A DNA stretch of 64,000 nt from Chitinophaga cymbidii. GTDB taxonomy: Bacteria; Bacteroidota; Bacteroidia; Chitinophagales; Chitinophagaceae. The translations under genes and the position numbers were made by a program. Shown here piece by piece: positions 34,674-44,868 of the stretch (the first letter of the stretch is position 1; each line of letters begins with the position of its first letter). The stretch lies in assembly GCF_007992715.1 (NCBI RefSeq), contig NZ_BKAU01000002.1:434001-498000 (forward strand), written 5' to 3'. Under the pieces are notes generated by a model, which saw only the letters and a program-made list of their open reading frames with translations, searched no databases and was not told the origin of the DNA.

Positions 34674-37600
34674 ATGGCCATCAAAAAAGAAAATCGTCCT
34701 AAATCAAATTTTAGCAGCATCACCATCAGTCTCGCTTCACCGGACACCATCCTGGAGCGCTCTTATGGCGAAGTGCTGAAACCCGAAACCATCAACTACC
34801 GTACTTACAAACCGGAACGTGATGGTTTGTTCTGCGAAAGGATATTCGGTCCCGTGAAGGACTACGAATGCTATTGCGGAAAATACAAGCGTATCCGTTA
34901 TAAAGGCATTGTGTGCGACCGCTGTGGGGTAGAAGTAACAGAGAAGAAAGTGCGTCGCGAAAGAATGGGCCATATTCGTTTAGTTGTGCCCGTTGTACAT
35001 ATCTGGTATTTCAAATCATTACCCAATAAGATCGGCTACCTGCTCGGCATGTCGTCCAAAAAACTGGAAACCATCGTGTATTATGAAAGATACGTGATCA
35101 TCCAGAGCGGCGTGAAACAGGAAAAAGGGCTGAACTACGGCGACCTGCTGACGGAAGAAGAGTACCTGGACATCCTGGACACCCTTCCGAAAGACAACCA
35201 GCTGCTGCCGGACGAAGACCCGAACAAGTTCATCGCCAAAATGGGCGCTGAAGCAGTAGAGATGATGCTCGCACGCATCGACCTCGACGGCCTCTCTTAC
35301 CAGCTCCGTAACCAGGCTGCCACCGAAACTTCCCAGCAACGTAAAGCCGAGGCGCTGAAACGCCTCAGCGTAGTGGAAGCTTTCCGCGAAGCCAACGGCC
35401 GTGTTGACAACCGTCCCGAGTGGATGGTGATGCAATACATCCCCGTGGTGCCGCCGGAACTGCGCCCGCTCGTTCCCCTGGACGGCGGCCGTTTCGCGTC
35501 TTCCGACCTGAACGACCTGTACCGCCGCGTGATCATCCGTAACAACCGTCTCAAACGCCTGATCGAGATCAAGGCGCCCGAGGTGATCTTGCGGAATGAA
35601 AAACGTATGCTGCAGGAAGCCGTGGATTCCCTGTTCGACAACTCCAGGAAATCCAACGCCGTGAAAGCAGAAGGCGGCCGCGCCCTGAAGTCCCTCTCCG
35701 ATGTGCTGAAAGGCAAACAAGGCCGTTTCCGTCAGAACCTGCTCGGTAAACGTGTGGACTACTCCGGCCGTTCCGTGATCGTGGTAGGCCCCGAACTGAA
35801 ACTGCATGAATGCGGTCTTCCGAAAGACATGGCGGCAGAGCTGTTCAAGCCGTTCATCATCCGCAAGCTCATCGAAAGAGGTATCGTAAAAACAGTAAAA
35901 TCAGCGAAGAAGCTCGTAGATAGAAAAGAAGCAGTGGTGTGGGACATCCTGGAGAACGTACTGAAAGGTCACCCCGTGATGCTCAACCGTGCTCCGACCC
36001 TCCACCGTTTGTCCATCCAGGCTTTCCAGCCCAAACTCGTGGAAGGTAAGGCGATCCAGCTGCACCCGCTCGTGTGTTCTGCGTTCAACGCGGACTTTGA
36101 CGGTGACCAGATGGCGGTACACGTGCCTTTGAGCAACGCCGCGATCCTGGAAGCACAGCTGCTGATGCTCTCTTCACACAACATCCTCAACCCGCAGAAC
36201 GGTACGCCGATCACCCTGCCTTCACAGGACATGGTACTCGGTCTTTACTACATCTCCAAGGGTAAAAAATCTACCGACACCGAAATCGTGAAAGGCGAAG
36301 GCAAAGCCTTCTACTCCGCGGAAGAAGTGATCATAGCGCATAACGAAGGCCGTGTGGACCTGCACGCGCACATCCGCGTAAAAGCCGATGTACGTAAAGC
36401 GGACGGCACGCTCGAACGCAAGCTGATCGAAACAACGGTAGGCCGCGTGATCTTCAACCAGTTCGTTCCGAAAGAAGCAGGTTATGTAAATGCCCTGCTC
36501 ACCAAGAAGTCACTGCGGGAGATCATCGGCGACATCATCGTCGCCACAGACATTCCGAAAACAGCGAAGTTCCTGGACGATATCAAGCAACTTGGTTTCC
36601 GTACAGCCTTCCGCGGCGGTCTGTCATTCAATATCAACGACCTGATCATCCCCGAAGCCAAACAGCTCATGATCGACGGAGCTTCCGGCGAGGTGGACGA
36701 AGTGTGGGATAACTACAACATGGGTCTGATCACCAACAACGAACGCTACAACCAGATCATCGACATCTGGAGCCGTGTGGACACCAAAGTAACGGAAACA
36801 CTGATCCGTGAGCTGGCGACCGACAAACAGGGCTTCAACTCCGTGTACATGATGCTGGACTCCGGCGCGCGTGGTTCCAAACAGCAGATCAAACAGCTGG
36901 CCGGTCTGAGAGGTTTGATGGCGAAACCGCGTAAGAGCGGTTCCACCGGTTCCGAGATCATCGAGAACCCCATCCTCTCCAACTTCAAGGATGGCCTGAA
37001 CGTACTGGAATACTTCATCTCTACGCACGGTGCGCGTAAAGGTCTTGCGGATACGGCCCTGAAAACGGCCGACGCCGGTTACCTGACCCGCCGTCTTGTA
37101 GACGTGGCGCAGGACGTGGTGATCACAGAAGAAGATTGCGGCACCCTGCGCGGCATCGCTACTTCAGCGCTGAAAGACAACGAGGAAATAGTAGAACCGC
37201 TGTTCGACCGTATCCTCGGACGTACTTCCCTGCACGACGTGTTCGACCCGATCTCTGAAGAGCTGATCGTGGCGGCAGGCGAGCAGATCACGGACGACAT
37301 CGCAAAACGCATCGACGAAAGCACCATAGAAACCGTAGAGATCCGCTCCGTACTCACCTGCGAAAGCCGCAGGGGCGTGTGCGTGAAATGTTACGGCAAG
37401 AACCTGGCAACCGGTTATACCGCGCAAAGAGGTGATGCCGTAGGTATCATCGCCGCACAGTCCATCGGAGAGCCCGGTACACAGCTGACACTCCGTACCT
37501 TCCACGTAGGTGGTGTGGCCGGCTCCGCTTCCGTGGAGTCTACCCTCAACGCCAAGTTCGATGGTACCGTGCAGTTCGACGGTCTCCGTACCACTACCTT

Positions 37601-38969
37601 CGAAAACAACGAAGGCGAGAAAGTACAGGTGGTAATCGGCCGTACCGGTGAATTGAGGATCATGGACGTGAAGAACGACCGCCTGCTCATCACCAACAAC
37701 GTACCTTACGGTTCTACCCTGAACGTAAAAGACGGTCAGAAAGTAACCAAAGGCGATGTGATCTGCACATGGGACCCCTTCAACGCCGTAATCGTATCAG
37801 AGATCACCGGTAAGATCCGTTTCGACAGCATCCTCGAAGGTATCACCTTCCGTGAGGAAGCGGACGAACAGACTGGCCACCGTGAAAAAGTGGTGATCGA
37901 AACGAAGGATAAGAACAAGATCCCTTCCGTACTCGTTGACGGAAATAAAGAAAGCAAATCTTACAACCTGCCGGTTGGCTCACATATCGTGATCGAAGAA
38001 GGCGAAGCCGTGAAAGCAGGCCAGGTGATCGTGAAGATCCCCCGCGTGATCGGCAAGCTGCGCGACATCACCGGTGGTCTGCCCCGTGTTACCGAGCTGT
38101 TTGAAGCCCGTAACCCGAGCAACCCCGCGATCGTATCCGAGATCGATGGTGTGGTAGCCTTCGGTAATATCAAACGCGGTAACCGCGAGATCATCATCGA
38201 AAGCCGCGAAAGCCAGATCAAGAAGTACCTCGTTCCGCTGACCCGCCACATCCTGGTACAGGACGGCGACTTCGTGAAAGCAGGTACCGCTTTGTCCGAC
38301 GGTTCCATCACCCCCGCCGATATCCTCTCCATCAAAGGTCCGTTCGCCGTACAGGAATACCTGGTGAACGAGATCCAGGAAGTATACCGCCTCCAGGGTG
38401 TGAAGATCAACGACAAACACATCGAGGTGATCGTACGCCAGATGATGCGCAAGGTAACCATCGAGGACCCGGGAGATACCCGCTTCCTGGAAGGCGATAC
38501 CACCGACAAGTTCGAATTCTTTGAAGAGAACGATAACATTTTCGATAAAAAAGTAGTGACCGAGGAAGGGGAATCCGCCAACCTGAAAGCTGGCCAGATC
38601 GTTACCCTCCGCCAGGTGCGCGAAGAAAACTCCCTGCTGCGCCGTGCAGACAAAAAGCTCGTGGAATACCGCGACGCCAACCCTGCAACGTCCAGCCCGC
38701 TGCTGCTCGGTATCACCAAAGCATCACTGGGTACGCACAGCTGGATCTCCGCCGCATCCTTCCAGGAAACCACCAAAGTACTGTCTTCTGCCGCCATCAA
38801 CGGTAAAACAGATGACATGCTCGGTCTGAAAGAAAACGTGATCACGGGTCACCTGATCCCGGCCGGTACCGGTCTCCGCGAGTTCGAAAATATGATCGTA
38901 GGCTCCAAAGAAGAATACGATATCCTGGCATCTTCCAAAGAAGTATTCCAGTTCGACGAAGAGGAATAA
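34674..38969 (+). CDS. rpoC: DNA-directed RNA polymerase subunit beta'
   Basis: The 1431-residue protein is complete. It has the N-terminal zinc-binding cysteines ([21 protein letters not shown] in two parts), the absolutely conserved catalytic [12 protein letters not shown] near residue 475 with its three Mg-binding aspartates, the trigger-loop region around [19 protein letters not shown], and [13 protein letters not shown], the second zinc site. I start at the ATG at 34674 ([13 protein letters not shown]); the upstream extension is not conserved-looking. A UUCG-loop terminator follows. Confidence 0.98.
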   Translation: MAIKKENRPKSNFSSITISLASPDTILERSYGEVLKPETINYRTYKPERDGLFCERIFGPVKDYECYCGKYKRIRYKGIVCDRCGVEVTEKKVRRERMGHIRLVVPVVHIWYFKSLPNKIGYLLGMSSKKLETIVYYERYVIIQSGVKQEKGLNYGDLLTEEEYLDILDTLPKDNQLLPDEDPNKFIAKMGAEAVEMMLARIDLDGLSYQLRNQAATETSQQRKAEALKRLSVVEAFREANGRVDNRPEWMVMQYIPVVPPELRPLVPLDGGRFASSDLNDLYRRVIIRNNRLKRLIEIKAPEVILRNEKRMLQEAVDSLFDNSRKSNAVKAEGGRALKSLSDVLKGKQGRFRQNLLGKRVDYSGRSVIVVGPELKLHECGLPKDMAAELFKPFIIRKLIERGIVKTVKSAKKLVDRKEAVVWDILENVLKGHPVMLNRAPTLHRLSIQAFQPKLVEGKAIQLHPLVCSAFNADFDGDQMAVHVPLSNAAILEAQLLMLSSHNILNPQNGTPITLPSQDMVLGLYYISKGKKSTDTEIVKGEGKAFYSAEEVIIAHNEGRVDLHAHIRVKADVRKADGTLERKLIETTVGRVIFNQFVPKEAGYVNALLTKKSLREIIGDIIVATDIPKTAKFLDDIKQLGFRTAFRGGLSFNINDLIIPEAKQLMIDGASGEVDEVWDNYNMGLITNNERYNQIIDIWSRVDTKVTETLIRELATDKQGFNSVYMMLDSGARGSKQQIKQLAGLRGLMAKPRKSGSTGSEIIENPILSNFKDGLNVLEYFISTHGARKGLADTALKTADAGYLTRRLVDVAQDVVITEEDCGTLRGIATSALKDNEEIVEPLFDRILGRTSLHDVFDPISEELIVAAGEQITDDIAKRIDESTIETVEIRSVLTCESRRGVCVKCYGKNLATGYTAQRGDAVGIIAAQSIGEPGTQLTLRTFHVGGVAGSASVESTLNAKFDGTVQFDGLRTTTFENNEGEKVQVVIGRTGELRIMDVKNDRLLITNNVPYGSTLNVKDGQKVTKGDVICTWDPFNAVIVSEITGKIRFDSILEGITFREEADEQTGHREKVVIETKDKNKIPSVLVDGNKESKSYNLPVGSHIVIEEGEAVKAGQVIVKIPRVIGKLRDITGGLPRVTELFEARNPSNPAIVSEIDGVVAFGNIKRGNREIIIESRESQIKKYLVPLTRHILVQDGDFVKAGTALSDGSITPADILSIKGPFAVQEYLVNEIQEVYRLQGVKINDKHIEVIVRQMMRKVTIEDPGDTRFLEGDTTDKFEFFEENDNIFDKKVVTEEGESANLKAGQIVTLRQVREENSLLRRADKKLVEYRDANPATSSPLLLGITKASLGTHSWISAASFQETTKVLSSAAINGKTDDMLGLKENVITGHLIPAGTGLREFENMIVGSKEEYDILASSKEVFQFDEEE

Positions 38970-38995
38970 TTTGTATCAAACCAGTAATGATAGAG

Positions 38996-39023
38996 AAAGG
39001 GGAACGCTTCGGTGTTCCCTTTT
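38996..39023 (+). terminator. Terminator after rpoC with UUCG loop
   Basis: AAAGGGGAACGC-TTCG-GTGTTCCCTTT forms a continuous stem with G-U pairs and a stable C(UUCG)G tetraloop, followed by T. Confidence 0.85.
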
Positions 39024-39045
39024 ACTTTTAGGCATACGTGGTTGT

Positions 39046-39119
39046 GCCCGCATGCCAGGGCGCTGCAATACCCGCCGCCACACCTGCCGCGCCCGCGCAT
39101 GCGGGCAGGCCTCTTTTTT
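39046..39119 (+). terminator. Second GC-rich terminator with alternative pairings
   Basis: GCCCGC-GCAT-GCGGGC (39091-39106) makes a local hairpin followed by a run of T at 39113-39119. An upstream copy, GCCCGCATGC at 39046-39055, can pair with GCATGCGGGC instead. No ORF is present between rpoC and 39279. Confidence 0.65.
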
Positions 39120-39278
39120 AATACTAATTTAATCCCCCGCCCACCCGATTTTAAAACTTTCGTTTTACCTTGTTTCGATTTTGAAATGTAACTAACTGTA
39201 AGTATTTTGTAAGCTTATAAAACTCGTTTGTAACATTTGATAAGCACTTTTTTCATCTCAATCCGAAAACATTATACC

Positions 39279-40316
39279 ATGCGTCTACGTTATCGACTTA
39301 CGAAAAGTCTGATTATGCTCCCTGCCATGTTTGCAGCTGTAGCTGCCTTTGGACAATCTCACCACCTTCACCTGGATAATTACACCATCCCCGTGGCAAA
39401 GAAAGGCGCCCTGGTCGGAAAATTACACGATCAGAAAGGCCCGCTCAGCAGACCGCAGATACTGGAAGACACCTCCAACCTCTTCACCCTCAACAAAAAA
39501 GGCGAACTGCGCCTTAAAAAGAAACAGGCCCTGCGCGCGGACGCACCCGCTTTTCAGTATACCATCACCGTGCAAACCGGTGACAGCAAGGAAAGCTTCA
39601 CGCTGGTAAGGGACGATTTCCACCGTAACAAGGTAGTGGCCCACCGCGGCGCATTCAAGAACAATGCCGGCAGCGAAAACTCCCTCACCTCCCTCAAAGA
39701 CGCCATCCGCATCGGTTGTGAAGGCTCTGAATTTGACGTATGGCTGTCCAGCGACGGTGTGCCCGTGCTGTCCCACGATCCGCACATCGGCGGCAAAGTG
39801 GTGGAGGAAACCACACTGGCGGAACTGCAAAAAATAGAGCTGAAGAACGGCGACCGCGTGCCCACTTTCGAAGAATACATCCAGGAAGCCATGAAGCAGA
39901 ACGGCACGCACATGGTGCTGGAACTCAAGCCCTCCAAAAAAGGCCGGGCCATTGAACTGACGCAGACCTGCTACAACCTGATCCGCAAGTACCAGTGCCA
40001 GGCCTGGATGCTGTACATCAGCTTCGATTATGACATCTGCAAGAAACTGGTGGAGCTGGACCCCTTCGCCAAAGTAGCCTACCTCAACGGCGAGAAATCA
40101 CCCGCAGAGCTGAAGGCAGACAAGATATGGGGCCTCGATTACAGCATGAAGGCCATCGACAAGGACATCAGCATCCTGCAAACCGCAAAAAAGGCCGGCA
40201 TCACCACCAATATCTGGACGGTGAACGACCCCGCGAAGATGGACGAATACCTGAAAGCAGGCGTGGACTACATCACCACCAACGAACCGGAGATCCTTTT
40301 ACAGAAAGTAAAATAG
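39279..40316 (+). CDS. Secreted glycerophosphodiester phosphodiesterase
   Basis: The 345-residue protein starts with a signal peptide (ending AAFGQS). An N-terminal beta-rich portion of about 100 residues precedes the GDPD TIM barrel, whose first strand has the catalytic VVAHRGAFKNNAGSENS (HR and E-N ligands), then GSEFDVWLSSDGVPVLSHD with metal ligands, and later MVLELK and TNIWTVNDPAKM. It hydrolyses glycerophosphodiesters such as deacylated phospholipids to glycerol 3-phosphate in the periplasm. It is monocistronic with a strong terminator. Confidence 0.9.
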   Translation: MRLRYRLTKSLIMLPAMFAAVAAFGQSHHLHLDNYTIPVAKKGALVGKLHDQKGPLSRPQILEDTSNLFTLNKKGELRLKKKQALRADAPAFQYTITVQTGDSKESFTLVRDDFHRNKVVAHRGAFKNNAGSENSLTSLKDAIRIGCEGSEFDVWLSSDGVPVLSHDPHIGGKVVEETTLAELQKIELKNGDRVPTFEEYIQEAMKQNGTHMVLELKPSKKGRAIELTQTCYNLIRKYQCQAWMLYISFDYDICKKLVELDPFAKVAYLNGEKSPAELKADKIWGLDYSMKAIDKDISILQTAKKAGITTNIWTVNDPAKMDEYLKAGVDYITTNEPEILLQKVK

Positions 40317-40332
40317 ATATGCATAGCGAAAA

Positions 40333-40370
40333 GAAGGGGCTGACCAAAGGAATGGTCAGCCCCTTCTTTA
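40333..40370 (+). terminator. Rho-independent terminator after the phosphodiesterase gene
   Basis: GAAGGGGCTGACCA and TGGTCAGCCCCTTC pair perfectly across a 6-base loop, followed by TTTA. Confidence 0.88.
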
Positions 40371-40393
40371 TCCGGGTACCTGATGAACACTCA

Positions 40394-40525
40394 TCATCGT
40401 TTAAGCGATTTCTCAATCCTTCGTTCTGCTTTCTGGCCTGCCCGCCACATTGCCCCGGCAACAGCTTCCACCAGGGTGGATTTTCATCCCAAATCCTTGT
40501 CCACACTTTCTTTCCATATTTTCAT
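40394..40525 (-). pseudogene. Small ORF interrupted by one in-frame TGA (possible decayed small gene)
   Basis: On the minus strand an ATG at 40525 opens MKIWKESVDKDLG, a TGA follows, and the same frame continues for 29 codons (KSTLVEAVAGAMW, then RAGQKAERRIEKSLKR) to a stop. The second part has the amphipathic, basic composition of a real small protein. This could be a small gene broken by a point mutation, or chance. It otherwise fills an empty 300-base interval between terminator and the OmpH-like gene. Confidence 0.25.
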
Positions 40526-40613
40526 TTTAACGTTTTTTTTCTTGCCAAAAACCTTATTTTAGCCGCCACAAGCATTTTATAACATTCAAGGGTTTAAAAA
40601 ACTACCGATCAAC

Positions 40614-41216
40614 ATGCACACTCGTCAACTTTTTGTGAAAAATGGTCTTTTACTGGCGGCGGTAGCCGGCATATTCACGGCCTGTCAGCAAGGCAATAAA
40701 ACCACCGCTGATACCGGCGGCAAAAAAGCAACTGAACAATCCACCGATGCCATTGGTCAAAAGCTGGCTTATGTAGACATAGACACCCTGGAAGCGCATT
40801 ACGATTATTTCAAAGAGAAGAAAGCCGAACTGGAAAAGAAAAAGGAAGGCGCGCAGAACGACCTGAGCGGAAGGGAAAGGCAGTTGCAGAACGAATACAA
40901 TGCACTGGCGCAGAAAGCCCCGACCATGACGCAAACCGAAGGCCAGGCCGCGGAAGCCAGCTTGCAGAAAAAAGCGCAGCAGCACGAGGTATACCGCCAG
41001 AATCTCTTCGCACAGCTGCAGACACAGGAAGCGCAATTCAATGAAGACCTGCAGAAACGCCTGGACGAATGCATCCGGAAATTCAATGCGGACAAACGTT
41101 ATTCCTTCATTTTTTCCTATCGCAACGGCGCCAGTAATATCCTTTACAAAGACGAGGCGTACGATGTGACGCATGAAGTCATCAAGGAACTGAATGCCGC
41201 CAGCGCGAAAAAATAA
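40614..41216 (+). CDS. OmpH/Skp-family lipoprotein
   Basis: The 200-residue product has a lipoprotein signal with lipobox GIFTAC (Cys about residue 24). The mature protein matches OmpH/Skp: a start strand KLAYVDIDTLEAHYDYF, a long helical coiled coil rich in K/E/Q (about residues 65-150) and a closing YSFIFSYRNGASNILYKDEAYDVT strand pair. Skp proteins chaperone outer membrane proteins in the periplasm; the lipid anchor is a variation seen in Bacteroidota. It stands alone with its own terminator. Confidence 0.88.
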   Translation: MHTRQLFVKNGLLLAAVAGIFTACQQGNKTTADTGGKKATEQSTDAIGQKLAYVDIDTLEAHYDYFKEKKAELEKKKEGAQNDLSGRERQLQNEYNALAQKAPTMTQTEGQAAEASLQKKAQQHEVYRQNLFAQLQTQEAQFNEDLQKRLDECIRKFNADKRYSFIFSYRNGASNILYKDEAYDVTHEVIKELNAASAKK

Positions 41217-41227
41217 CTAAATTGAGT

Positions 41228-41256
41228 CCCGGTACACCACTACCGGGATTTTTTTT
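41228..41256 (+). terminator. Rho-independent terminator after the OmpH-like gene
   Basis: CCCGGTA and TACCGGG pair across CACCAC and are followed by ATTTTTTTT. Confidence 0.88.
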
Positions 41257-41260
41257 ACGA

Positions 41261-41290
41261 TTATATCAACCTCCATTATATCAACCTCCA
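41261..41290 (+). repeat. Tandem 15-bp duplication abutting the permease start codon
   Basis: TTATATCAACCTCCA occurs twice in direct succession (41261-41275 and 41276-41290); the last A of the second copy is the first base of the ATG. Confidence 0.9.
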
Positions 41291-42714
41291 TGTCAATCAA
41301 CCAGGAAAATGCATTCAAACCCAGTCTGAGCCTGGTGGATGCCACGATGATCGTTGCCGGTTCCATGATAGGTTCCGGTATTTTTATTGTATCCGCGGAA
41401 GTGGCGCAGATGATGGGCTCGGCCGGATGGATGATGGCCATGTGGCTTTTAGCGGGCGTAGTAACGCTGATTGCCGCGCTCAGCTACGGTGAGCTGTCCG
41501 GTATGTACCCCAAAGCCGGCGGCCAGTACGTTTATCTCCGTGAAGCATACAACCCTTTTGTAGCATTTCTTTTCGGATGGACGCAGTTCGGCGTGATACA
41601 GACCGGCACCATCGCCGCGGTAGCCATGGCATTCGCGAAATATATCGGGTACTTTGAGCCCGCGCTGAGCGAAAGCAGCTATGTATTCGGCATCGGCAGC
41701 TTTCATGTATCCGTGGCGCAGCTCATCGCCATCGCGTCTGTTGTGCTGCTGACCTGGATCAACACAAGAGGCGTGCAGAACGGGAAGATCATCCAGACCG
41801 TGTTCACCTTCACCAAAATATTTTCGTTGTTCGCGCTGATCATATTCGGTTTTCTCATCGGCGCGAAGCAGGAGATATGGGACGCCAACTGGCAGAACGC
41901 CTGGAGCGCCGTGCAGATAGGCACCGGTGGCGGGAAGGAGCTTTCCGTGCCGGTGGTGCTGAGCGGGCTCGCCCTTTTCGGAGCGATGGCCGTTTCCATG
42001 AAAGGCACCCTGTTTTCCAGCGATGCCTGGAACAACGTCACCTTCATTGCCGGCGAGATACGCAACCCACAGAAGAACATCGGCCGCGCGTTGTTCCTCG
42101 GCACCTTTATCGTTACCGTTATCTACCTCGCTGCTAACTTTATGTACCTCGCCGTTGTACCCTTCCACGAGATCGCCTTCGCGAAAGACGGCAGGGTAGG
42201 CATGGCCGCGGCGGAGCGCATCTTCGGCACCGGCATCGGCGCCATGTCCATCGCCGGGATGATCATTATCTCCACCTTCGGATGTAACAACGGCCTGATA
42301 CTTTCCGGCGCGCGTATTTATTATACCATGGCGCAGGACGGGCTGTTCTTTAAAAAAGTCGGTAATCTGAACCGTTTCAGCGTGCCCGCTAACGGCTTGT
42401 GGATACAGTGCGTGTGGGCGTCACTGTTATGCCTCTCCGGCAGCTACGGAGAGCTGCTCGCAATGGTGATCTTTGGCGTACTGATATTCTACATCCTCAC
42501 CATCCTCGGCATTTTCATCCTCCGCAAAAAGCAGCCGGACGTTCCCCGCAGCTACAAAGCCTTTGGCTACCCGGTACTGCCCGCCATTTATATCCTGGTG
42601 GCGTTTGCGCTGGCCGTGCTGCTGCTGATCTATGAACCGGATTACGCCATACCCGGCCTCGGGATCATTTTGCTGGGTATTCCCTTGTATTTTATCGCAT
42701 TACGCAAAAAATAA
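41290..42714 (+). CDS. APC-superfamily amino acid permease
   Basis: The 474-residue integral membrane protein has about twelve hydrophobic segments and the APC hallmark in helix 1, IVAGSMIGSGIFIV (about residues 22-35), then LSYGELSGMYPKAGGQYVYL (about 65-84). This fits the APC family of amino acid/polyamine transporters, close to the LAT-like group. The substrate is unknown. It is monocistronic, and its 5' flank has a 15-bp tandem duplication reaching the start codon. Confidence 0.9.
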   Translation: MSINQENAFKPSLSLVDATMIVAGSMIGSGIFIVSAEVAQMMGSAGWMMAMWLLAGVVTLIAALSYGELSGMYPKAGGQYVYLREAYNPFVAFLFGWTQFGVIQTGTIAAVAMAFAKYIGYFEPALSESSYVFGIGSFHVSVAQLIAIASVVLLTWINTRGVQNGKIIQTVFTFTKIFSLFALIIFGFLIGAKQEIWDANWQNAWSAVQIGTGGGKELSVPVVLSGLALFGAMAVSMKGTLFSSDAWNNVTFIAGEIRNPQKNIGRALFLGTFIVTVIYLAANFMYLAVVPFHEIAFAKDGRVGMAAAERIFGTGIGAMSIAGMIIISTFGCNNGLILSGARIYYTMAQDGLFFKKVGNLNRFSVPANGLWIQCVWASLLCLSGSYGELLAMVIFGVLIFYILTILGIFILRKKQPDVPRSYKAFGYPVLPAIYILVAFALAVLLLIYEPDYAIPGLGIILLGIPLYFIALRKK

Positions 42715-42739
42715 TCCGCCGGTTACACGGCATCAGTGC

Positions 42740-42768
42740 GAGAGGAATGCAGCCGCTGCATTCCTCTC
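42740..42768 (+). terminator. Terminator after the permease gene
   Basis: GAGAGGAATGCAG and CTGCATTCCTCTC form a perfect 13-bp stem with a CCG loop; a modest T-rich stretch follows. Confidence 0.8.
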
Positions 42769-42826
42769 TTCATTTTGTTAACAATTACCTAAAGCGCCTT
42801 AAACTGCCGGATATTTGATAGTTAAC

Positions 42827-42834
42827 TATTTTTG
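42827..42834 (+). promoter_or_regulatory. -7 box upstream of the ECF sigma gene
   Basis: TATTTTTG matches TAnnTTTG about 40 bases before the start at 42875. No TTTG is found at the right distance upstream, so confidence is limited. Confidence 0.4.
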
Positions 42835-42874
42835 GCTAATTTAACGACGATCCTACCTATTACTATACGAAAAC

Positions 42875-43441
42875 ATGAGCGGGACAGTAAAAATAGAGGA
42901 AGCAGAATGGATACTCCGTTTCAGGACGGGAGACGCCGATGCATTCGAATGGCTTTACAACAGGTACGCAAAAGAGATGATGGATTTTGCCGCGGGCAAG
43001 CTGGTGTCGCTGGAAGAAGCCAGGGACATTATCCATGATCTGCTGGTGGAACTGTGGAGCAAACGCGCGCAGGTGCAGGTAGACCAGTCCCTCCGCGCCT
43101 ACCTGATGCAGGCCGTGCGCTTCCGCGTGATCGATCACCTCCGCCGTAATATGCTCCATGATAGCTATAAGTCGGCATACAATACATCGGATAATGATGT
43201 AGATAACAGCACCAGCCAGGTGATCGCTTATAAAGACCTGGACAATGCCGTTACCGCGGAGCTGGACCGCATGCCGCCCCGCGCCCGTGAGATCTACCGG
43301 CTCAGCCGCCAGCAGCATATGAGCATCAACGAAATTGCCAGCACCCTTAATATATCTTCCCAAACCGTAAAGAACCAGCTCACCACCGTATTGAAACAGC
43401 TGCGATTCTCCCTGAAAAAGATGCTGTTCTTTCTTTTCTGA
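42875..43441 (+). CDS. ECF RNA polymerase sigma factor (FecI-like)
   Basis: The 188-residue protein has sigma region 2 (FRTGDADAFEWLYNRYAKEM and ARDIIHDLLVELWSKR, about residues 14-70) and region 4 (LDRMPPRAREIYRLSRQQHM, then INEIASTLNISSQTVKNQL, about 125-170). It belongs to the Bacteroidota ECF group that drives SusCD operons together with a FecR anti-sigma factor. The next genes are exactly FecR, SusC and SusD. It most likely activates the downstream operon when the transporter signals through FecR. Confidence 0.93.
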   Translation: MSGTVKIEEAEWILRFRTGDADAFEWLYNRYAKEMMDFAAGKLVSLEEARDIIHDLLVELWSKRAQVQVDQSLRAYLMQAVRFRVIDHLRRNMLHDSYKSAYNTSDNDVDNSTSQVIAYKDLDNAVTAELDRMPPRAREIYRLSRQQHMSINEIASTLNISSQTVKNQLTTVLKQLRFSLKKMLFFLF

Positions 43442-43508
43442 ATTTTTTTTCCGCGTTTATAGTACCACCGTATTTTTTCATTCGACAATATAGATGTAAA
43501 GTCCGCCA

Positions 43509-44711
43509 ATGGAGCAAGAGCAAATCAGCAGGCTGCTGGATAAATACCTCGCCGGGAACTGTACGCCTGAAGAAGAACAGGCGGTGCATAACTGGCTGGA
43601 GAGCAGGCCGCAACAGGACCAAAGATGGAAGGAAATGTCCGGCGCAGCGCAACAGGCATACCTGGCGGAGCTGTTCCGTGACGTGCGCCGCACGATAGGG
43701 GAGGATGGAAACGTTCATGCTCAGCGGTTTGCCGCCGGAAGTGAACAGCCGAAGGCAGGCACCGGTCAAGCACTGGCCACGGGCACACATAATGAACGGC
43801 CGCAAACTGGCTCCGGTCAGGCACACGTTGCAGCCGGAAATGAGCAGCCGGACGCCACCATCATCCGCTTACCGTCCCGCCGCCGCTCGCTCCGCCTCAC
43901 CCTGCGCATTGCCGCCGCCGTTATCGTGCTGATGGGCGGTACCCTCCTGTACCTGTTCAGGAACAGCCTGCTGCCGGCGCAGATGCATACCATCGCCACG
44001 GCGCACAGGGAAACAAAACGTGTTATCCTGCCGGACAGCTCCGTAGTGGTGCTGAACAGCAACAGCAAGCTCAGCTACGCAGATAACTGGAAAGAAAGAA
44101 AAGTGACGCTGGAAGGAGAAGCCTATTTTGAAGTGCAGGCCAGCCCGGAACATCCTTTCGTGATCAGGAGCGGAGAAGTGCAGACGCGCGTACTGGGCAC
44201 GAGCTTCAACATCAGCGCTTACCCGCAGGATAAACGTATAAGCGTAGGCGTTATGACCGGAAAAGTAGAGCTGAGCAAGATCAGCGCGGATGGCAGGATA
44301 CTGGTGAACCCCGGTGAAATGGCGGTGTATGACAGGGAAAAAGATCATATCAGCCACGCCGGAACGGAAGAAAAGGTAATGGTGGAATCGAAGGAGATCG
44401 CCGTGTTTGACAAGCGGAAAAATCATATCGTTCATTCCGTGGAGAAAGACACTGCTTACAACGCCTGGATGGAAGGGAAACTTAATTTTTACAGAACACC
44501 GCTCAGCGACGTAGCCGCCGCTCTCGAGCGCGTGTTCCCGATCAATATCACGATAAGCAACAATTACGAGAACGAATGCGAAATTAATGGCCGGTTCCAC
44601 GTCAACCAATCGCCGGCTGAAATTCTAACTATCATCTGTAAATCAATTAACGCAGAATGTACGATCGAAGGAAACGAGGCAGTCATCAAAAATGACCATC
44701 CCTGTTACTGA
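43509..44711 (+). CDS. FecR-family anti-sigma regulator with DUF4974 domain
   Basis: The 400-residue protein has a cytoplasmic N-terminal region (EQEQISRLLDKYLAGNCTPEEEQ), one transmembrane helix at about residues 127-146, the FecR domain (ETKRVILPDSSVVVLNSNS to about 270) and a C-terminal DUF4974/STN-like domain (LNFYRTPLSDVAAALERVF). It should hold the sigma factor inactive until SusC reports substrate. Two oddities: about 50 residues of imperfect repeats (EQPKAGTGQA, NERPQTGSGQA, NEQPDA) lie in the linker before the helix, and a hairpin unit in the FecR domain is duplicated (EMAVYDREKDHISH and EIAVFDKRKNHIVH). Confidence 0.92.
   Translation: MEQEQISRLLDKYLAGNCTPEEEQAVHNWLESRPQQDQRWKEMSGAAQQAYLAELFRDVRRTIGEDGNVHAQRFAAGSEQPKAGTGQALATGTHNERPQTGSGQAHVAAGNEQPDATIIRLPSRRRSLRLTLRIAAAVIVLMGGTLLYLFRNSLLPAQMHTIATAHRETKRVILPDSSVVVLNSNSKLSYADNWKERKVTLEGEAYFEVQASPEHPFVIRSGEVQTRVLGTSFNISAYPQDKRISVGVMTGKVELSKISADGRILVNPGEMAVYDREKDHISHAGTEEKVMVESKEIAVFDKRKNHIVHSVEKDTAYNAWMEGKLNFYRTPLSDVAAALERVFPINITISNNYENECEINGRFHVNQSPAEILTIICKSINAECTIEGNEAVIKNDHPCY
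43735..43858 (+). repeat. Imperfect repeats in the FecR cytoplasmic linker
   Basis: The DNA encodes three degenerate copies of a GxEQPxAGTGQA-like unit between the anti-sigma region and the transmembrane helix. The unit is low in hydrophobic residues and probably a flexible linker. Confidence 0.6.
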
Positions 44712-44803
44712 GGATTTCCATAACAGTTTAACATACCGGATAACGTAACAAACAGACATACCTGTATGCCTGAAAGGGCATGCCGTTGCCATAAAAGAAA
44801 AGC

Positions 44804-44837
44804 CCCCCGTGCGAGCGCCAACCTGCACATGGGGGCC
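44804..44837 (+). other. GC-rich hairpin upstream of susC
   Basis: CCCCCGTGC pairs with GCAC-AT-GGGGG (two-base bulge). It lies between the fecR-like and susC-like genes and may adjust the amount of SusCD transcript relative to the regulators. Confidence 0.4.
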
Positions 44838-44868
44838 ATGTTTAATGTTCCTAAAAACACTCAAATGT

